A DNA stretch of 64,000 bases, from positions 142,233 to 206,232 of the forward strand of contig NZ_JAAUWW010000004.1 in assembly GCF_014694375.1 (NCBI RefSeq). The letters are read 5' to 3'. How positions within the stretch are numbered: the stretch's first letter is position 1; each line of letters begins with the position of its first letter. Source of the DNA: Vibrio sp. S17_S38. Its GTDB lineage: Bacteria; Pseudomonadota; Gammaproteobacteria; Enterobacterales; Vibrionaceae. The position numbers and the translations under genes were made by a program. Shown in pieces: positions 62,685 through 64,000 of the stretch. A model generated the notes under the pieces. That model worked only from the letters and a program-made list of their open reading frames with translations, did not search any database and was not told where the DNA came from.

Positions 62685-63974
62685 TCACACTGTAGTAATT
62701 TTTCCTGATGTCTTCACTAAACCAGCAAATATCTTATCTCGGACATCTTCATTAATCCCATCGGGTAAGCCACTAGAAACGGATTCAATTACCTTTTCAG
62801 TCGTATCTGCAAACTCTTCTAACAAAATATTCAAATCATGGGTTTTGAACGATACTTCTTTCGCTGTATCCGAAAAATGCCTAGGTTGGATTTGGTGCCA
62901 TTTCCTTTTTCTACCTTTGCTAGCCTTCAAGCTCATCGCCATCTTCAACTCTCGCTCATGAAGGCCACGACCGCCAATTAAAGGATAAGCGGAAATAATG
63001 TCATATAATGGTGCCAGAGCAAACTTCCCACCGGCTCCAATTCTTAATGAAAAGTTTTTTGCATGTCCATCAATAGCAGCAAGTAACCAGAATAATATTT
63101 GGCTACGCATAAACGTTTGTCGATCTTGTGGTTCTGAAGAGTAAGACAGTGTATTCATGATGTCGGCAATACCGATGCCACCATCACTTTCATATTTCTT
63201 CGCAGGCGACAAACTATTAACCTGGCAAAAATCTTCATGAGGTAACCTCAGGTAGAATTTCTTGCTTGAGGATAACTTACGGTCAAATCTTTCAACGGCT
63301 AATACTCTCATATCATTTGCGATAAGAATGTCGCAATTAGCAGTCGGAATACCAAATGCTTGTGATAACCGCATACAAACAAGCTCATTATCAACACTAT
63401 TTGATAAATCCAAGATATTATTTGATGTTTCAATTTCACCAATTGGTAATTTGATAATATGAGTAGTCGGTGTTAACCCATGAGGGATATACCATTTACT
63501 ACCTTGTTTAAGTAATGCGGTTTTTTCCTGAGCACCTGCAATTGATATTCTAAAATCATCCTCGCTTTGGAGCATACCTAATGGGGCCTCATCTAAGTAG
63601 CCTCTAAGTATTGTTGATAATCGATTTTCGTCAAGCTCAGAGCCTTCTATAACTTTATTATTAGGAATAACCTCAGATTCAGGGATCAGTGTAATCGCCC
63701 CTACCGCATCACGGCCTACCTTAGACAATAAATCAAAAGGCTGAACAGTTTCAGCACCATAACGCGATACAATTCGCTCTCTAATATTTTGGTTATCTGG
63801 TAACAAGTTATCAAAAAAGTTAATCACTTCATTACCCGTGTAGGCATCACCTCTTAACGGCATCGATAAAGAAATAGGTCGAGTGTTATCTGATTCAATG
63901 TCACCACCAGTGCAAAAATGATCCACTAACACCAATTGAAAATTGATCCACTTGGTATCATTCAGTTTTAACAA
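62685..63974 (-). CDS. hipA: HipA-type serine/threonine kinase toxin, N-terminus irregular
   Basis: 429 residues from a TTG at 63974; no ATG is available. From RPISLSMPL onward it aligns closely with E. coli HipA: NFFDNLLPD, PFDLLSKVGRDAVGA, the autophosphorylation loop ISIAGAQEKTALL, TPTTHIIKLPIGE, catalytic Asp in AAIDGHAKNFS, and the Mg-binding YDIISA. HipA phosphorylates glutamyl-tRNA synthetase and causes persistence, normally held by HipB. The first about 30 residues are poorly conserved and an in-frame TAA lies at 63993-63995, so the start may be frameshifted or truncated. A hipB partner would lie beyond the right edge. Confidence 0.82.
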   Translation of the reverse strand: MLKLNDTKWINFQLVLVDHFCTGGDIESDNTRPISLSMPLRGDAYTGNEVINFFDNLLPDNQNIRERIVSRYGAETVQPFDLLSKVGRDAVGAITLIPESEVIPNNKVIEGSELDENRLSTILRGYLDEAPLGMLQSEDDFRISIAGAQEKTALLKQGSKWYIPHGLTPTTHIIKLPIGEIETSNNILDLSNSVDNELVCMRLSQAFGIPTANCDILIANDMRVLAVERFDRKLSSSKKFYLRLPHEDFCQVNSLSPAKKYESDGGIGIADIMNTLSYSSEPQDRQTFMRSQILFWLLAAIDGHAKNFSLRIGAGGKFALAPLYDIISAYPLIGGRGLHERELKMAMSLKASKGRKRKWHQIQPRHFSDTAKEVSFKTHDLNILLEEFADTTEKVIESVSSGLPDGINEDVRDKIFAGLVKTSGKITTV

Positions 63975-64000
63975 AACTGGATGGTGATTATGTTAACCAA

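Overview
The window looks like a chromosomal segment of a marine gammaproteobacterium, most probably Vibrio or a close relative. It is AT-rich. Its housekeeping genes (YlqF/RbgA GTPase, YeiR-type GTPase, ClcA, acetate kinase, DeaD, RNase II, a DUF3024 protein, a PhnA-domain protein) are of Vibrionaceae type, and its uronate regulator is a close KdgR homologue. Assignment below family level is not possible from the sequence alone.

Layout. (1) 1-9.1 kb: the 3' end of an OppA-like peptide-binding protein, an unrecognised membrane/coiled-coil protein, then a locus matching the E. coli yidFGHJKL region: two DUF202 proteins, an anaerobic sulfatase-maturating radical SAM enzyme, a Cys-type sulfatase, an SSS symporter and a divergent AraC regulator. 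(2) 9.15 kb: a 29-nt fragment of the 3' end of tRNA-Gly inside a 35-bp direct repeat whose second copy lies in the intact tRNA-Gly(TCC) at 49.2 kb. This resembles the two ends of an integrated element, although no integrase is visible. (3) 9.2-11.8 kb: an exonuclease and a CBS/DUF294 nucleotidyltransferase pair. (4) 12-37.3 kb: a large pectin/oligogalacturonate utilisation locus. (5) 37.4-40.1 kb: an EAL remnant, a DUF218 protein, and mntP behind a yybP-ykoY manganese riboswitch. (6) 40.1-48.8 kb: a divergent acid-sugar cluster (kinase, PdxA2, DeoR regulator / Fe-type alcohol dehydrogenase, DapA-like lyase, TAXI-TRAP transporter, YhcH protein). (7) 49.2-64 kb: core genes, small proteins and a HipA-type kinase at the right edge.

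How the pectin genes fit together (inference from families): a secreted methylesterase/acetylesterase fusion and an esterase-like hydrolase de-esterify pectin. KdgM passes oligogalacturonates through the outer membrane, PelX (PL9) acts in the periplasm, and TogMNAB imports the products. A cytoplasmic CE8 protein, PelW (PL2) and Ogl (PL22) complete depolymerisation. KdgF, an RpiB-fold isomerase (DhuI-like, in place of KduI), KduD, KdgK and Eda convert unsaturated galacturonate to pyruvate and glyceraldehyde-3-phosphate. KdgR-type operators (TGAAAY-N3-RTTTCA) can be read before kduD, kdgK, the second symporter and kdgM, with a weaker one before togMNAB. CRP-like sites lie beside some of them.

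The least explained parts are the acid-sugar cluster with its own palindromic operator, the CE8-CE12 fusion enzyme, the tRNA-bounded 40-kb segment, and a 17-bp tandem repeat running into the togB stop codon.
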